Positions 62,716-64,000 of a DNA stretch of 64,000 nt are shown here, piece after piece. The DNA is from Symbiodinium natans (Eukaryota; Sar; Dinophyceae; Suessiales; Symbiodiniaceae), in the NCBI GenBank assembly GCA_905221605.1, contig CAJNDS010002172.1, positions 37,501-101,500 on the forward strand, in the 5' to 3' direction. A model generated the notes under the pieces. The model saw only the letters and a program-made list of their open reading frames with translations, was not told the origin of the DNA and did no database searches. Within the stretch, counting starts at the first letter, position 1. Every line of letters starts with the position of its first letter. The translations under genes and the position numbers were made by a program.

Positions 62716-64000
62716 CAGGACTCTGTAAGGTACATCTTAGAAACCCGAAACCCTTGCCCTAAAGCTGTAAGCGCCCCTTCTCAAACTCTGCGCCCAACCT
62801 GGGTTCTCATGAGTACTTGTAACTCCAACTAAAGCTGCACTTATAAGTACCCCAAGTCCCCGAAGTCCCCTAAGGTAGGTTATAAGTAGACTTCTAACCC
62901 TAAACCCTAAACCCTAAACCCTAAGTACCCGTGAACCTCCAAGTACACCCCACAACTGCTCCCGAGTCCCTGGTGAACAGGGTACTGGAGCGTAGAACAA
63001 AGCCAGTGCATCGAAAAGGTTGGGGTTTAGGGTTTAGGGTCTAGGGTTTAGGGTTCAGGGTTTAGGGTTGGTTTAGGGTTCAGGGTTCAGGGAAGACAGC
63101 AGGTAAGAGCTTTACATAACCCAGCCCACCCAACCAAAGTTCACCTTGAAGCACAAGAAGTTTCCTGTTTCACCCAATCGCGCGGCACTGCGAGGGCAAA
63201 TGGGGGGGGGGGGGGGGGTTGGGTAGGTCGGTGTCGGGTAGGAAAAGTTCGGTCAGCCGAACTACGCCCTCAAAAGCTGTAAATGCTTAAGTCTCTAATC
63301 TCTTTCGAAACCCTAAAGCCTAAACCCTAACACCTACGAACACTAAGAATTAAGGCTGGCGAGCCTGCAGGCAAATCAGCGGAGGCAGCAGCACGTCTTC
63401 CTCCTCAAGCTGGCTCTGATTCTGACATCCTAAACCCCGAACCCCCAACCCCCAACCCCAAACCCCAAACCCTAAACCCTAAACGGCTTTGGCTTGTCCA
63501 GGGTCCTTGTTGGGAGTTGGGAGATAGGAATCTTGACACCTAAACCCGAAGCCCTAAACATCCTTAAGCCCAACAGCCTAACACCGCATGCGCCCGTGGG
63601 CAACAGAGAGAGCTCTGGTCAGGGACGTCTGCAGAAAGCCTGCAGCGTGAAATCTGTTAGGGTTTAGGGTTTAGGTTTTAGGGTTTAGGGTTTAGGGTTT
63701 AGGGTATAGGGTTTAGGGTTTAGGGTTTAGGCTTTAGAGTTTAGGGTTTAGGGTTTAGGGTTTAGGGTTTAGGGTCTAGGGTTTAGGGTTTAGGGTTTAG
63801 GGTTTAGGATTTAGGGTTTAGGGCTTAGGGTTTAACCCTAAACGCTAAACCCTAAACCCTAAACCCCAAACCCTAAACCCTAAACCTTAAACCCTAAACC
63901 CAAAAGGACACCAATTGTATACATTCACCAATATTTATAAGGAGCCCAACATACACTCACCGATTGCAGCAATATGAACCCTTTTCTCAATTAAGGACAG
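62716..64000. repeat. Telomere-like mosaic to window end
   Basis: Short arrays at 62895-62925, 63020-63095, 63440-63485, 63655-63835 (TTTAGGG) and 63835-63903 (CCCTAAA). The last two meet head to head at about 63835, giving a large palindrome of telomere repeat. A poly-G run lies at 63202-63218. 63905-63970 is a copy of the AAAGGACACCAA..ACATTCACCAATAT repeat at 55030-55085. Confidence 0.92.

Overview
This window is nuclear DNA of a dinoflagellate, and the look of the sequence best fits the Symbiodiniaceae (inference). Four things point there. An exact copy of the dinoflagellate spliced-leader exon sits at 59534-59554 on the minus strand. Introns use GT, GC and apparently GA donors, with acceptors that almost always read AG|G. 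Plant-type TTTAGGG telomere repeats are scattered through the interior of the sequence in both orientations. Coding pieces are small exons rather than long bacterial-type ORFs. No rRNA, tRNA, CRISPR or prokaryotic operon was seen.

Layout. (1) 1-7.7 kb is repeat land: a TTTCAGGG array, an AT-rich palindromic satellite, 4 kb of degenerate AGAGCTCTTTCA-type repeats, microsatellites and telomere repeats, closed by a 100-N gap. (2) 7.8-22 kb is GC-richer low-copy DNA with a minus-strand bias. I can assemble parts of a tubulin-tyrosine-ligase-like gene, an AP2-like exon and an FKBP-type isomerase gene here, plus several weaker exon candidates. (3) 22-30 kb holds a second satellite copy, a duplicated 0.6-0.7 kb unit, a small CxxC protein gene, GA and AAAG microsatellites and a 0.3-0.5 kb tandem repeat. 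(4) 31.5-42.5 kb is a compact plus-strand block of long reading frames that I read as one very large mobile element. It carries three upstream ORFs (one with F-box-like, SPRY-like and RING-like parts). They are followed by a gene of at least four exons that joins a PD-(D/E)XK nuclease, an SF3-like helicase, a D-L-D 'palm-like' region, a papain-like cysteine protease, a C2H2 finger and a DDE transposase. (5) 43.6-44.1 kb is a decayed ankyrin gene. (6) 44.4-64 kb is a mosaic. Telomere-like arrays and many 60-150 bp inverted-repeat elements separate short minus-strand coding islands: a TIR-like domain followed by TPR exons, at least eight single leucine-rich-repeat exons, pieces of a C5 cytosine DNA methyltransferase, and a processed retrogene that still carries its spliced leader.

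How it fits together. The telomere-like arrays and the inverted-repeat elements lie mostly where introns would be, so both seem to be invading or forming introns. The transposon-like block is the most novel coding system. A recurrent D-Y-x-G-G motif in its upstream ORFs, together with an embedded papain-like protease, suggests a self-processing polyprotein. All exon joins were made by eye from frame, phase and splice-site agreement; none was checked by search or transcript.
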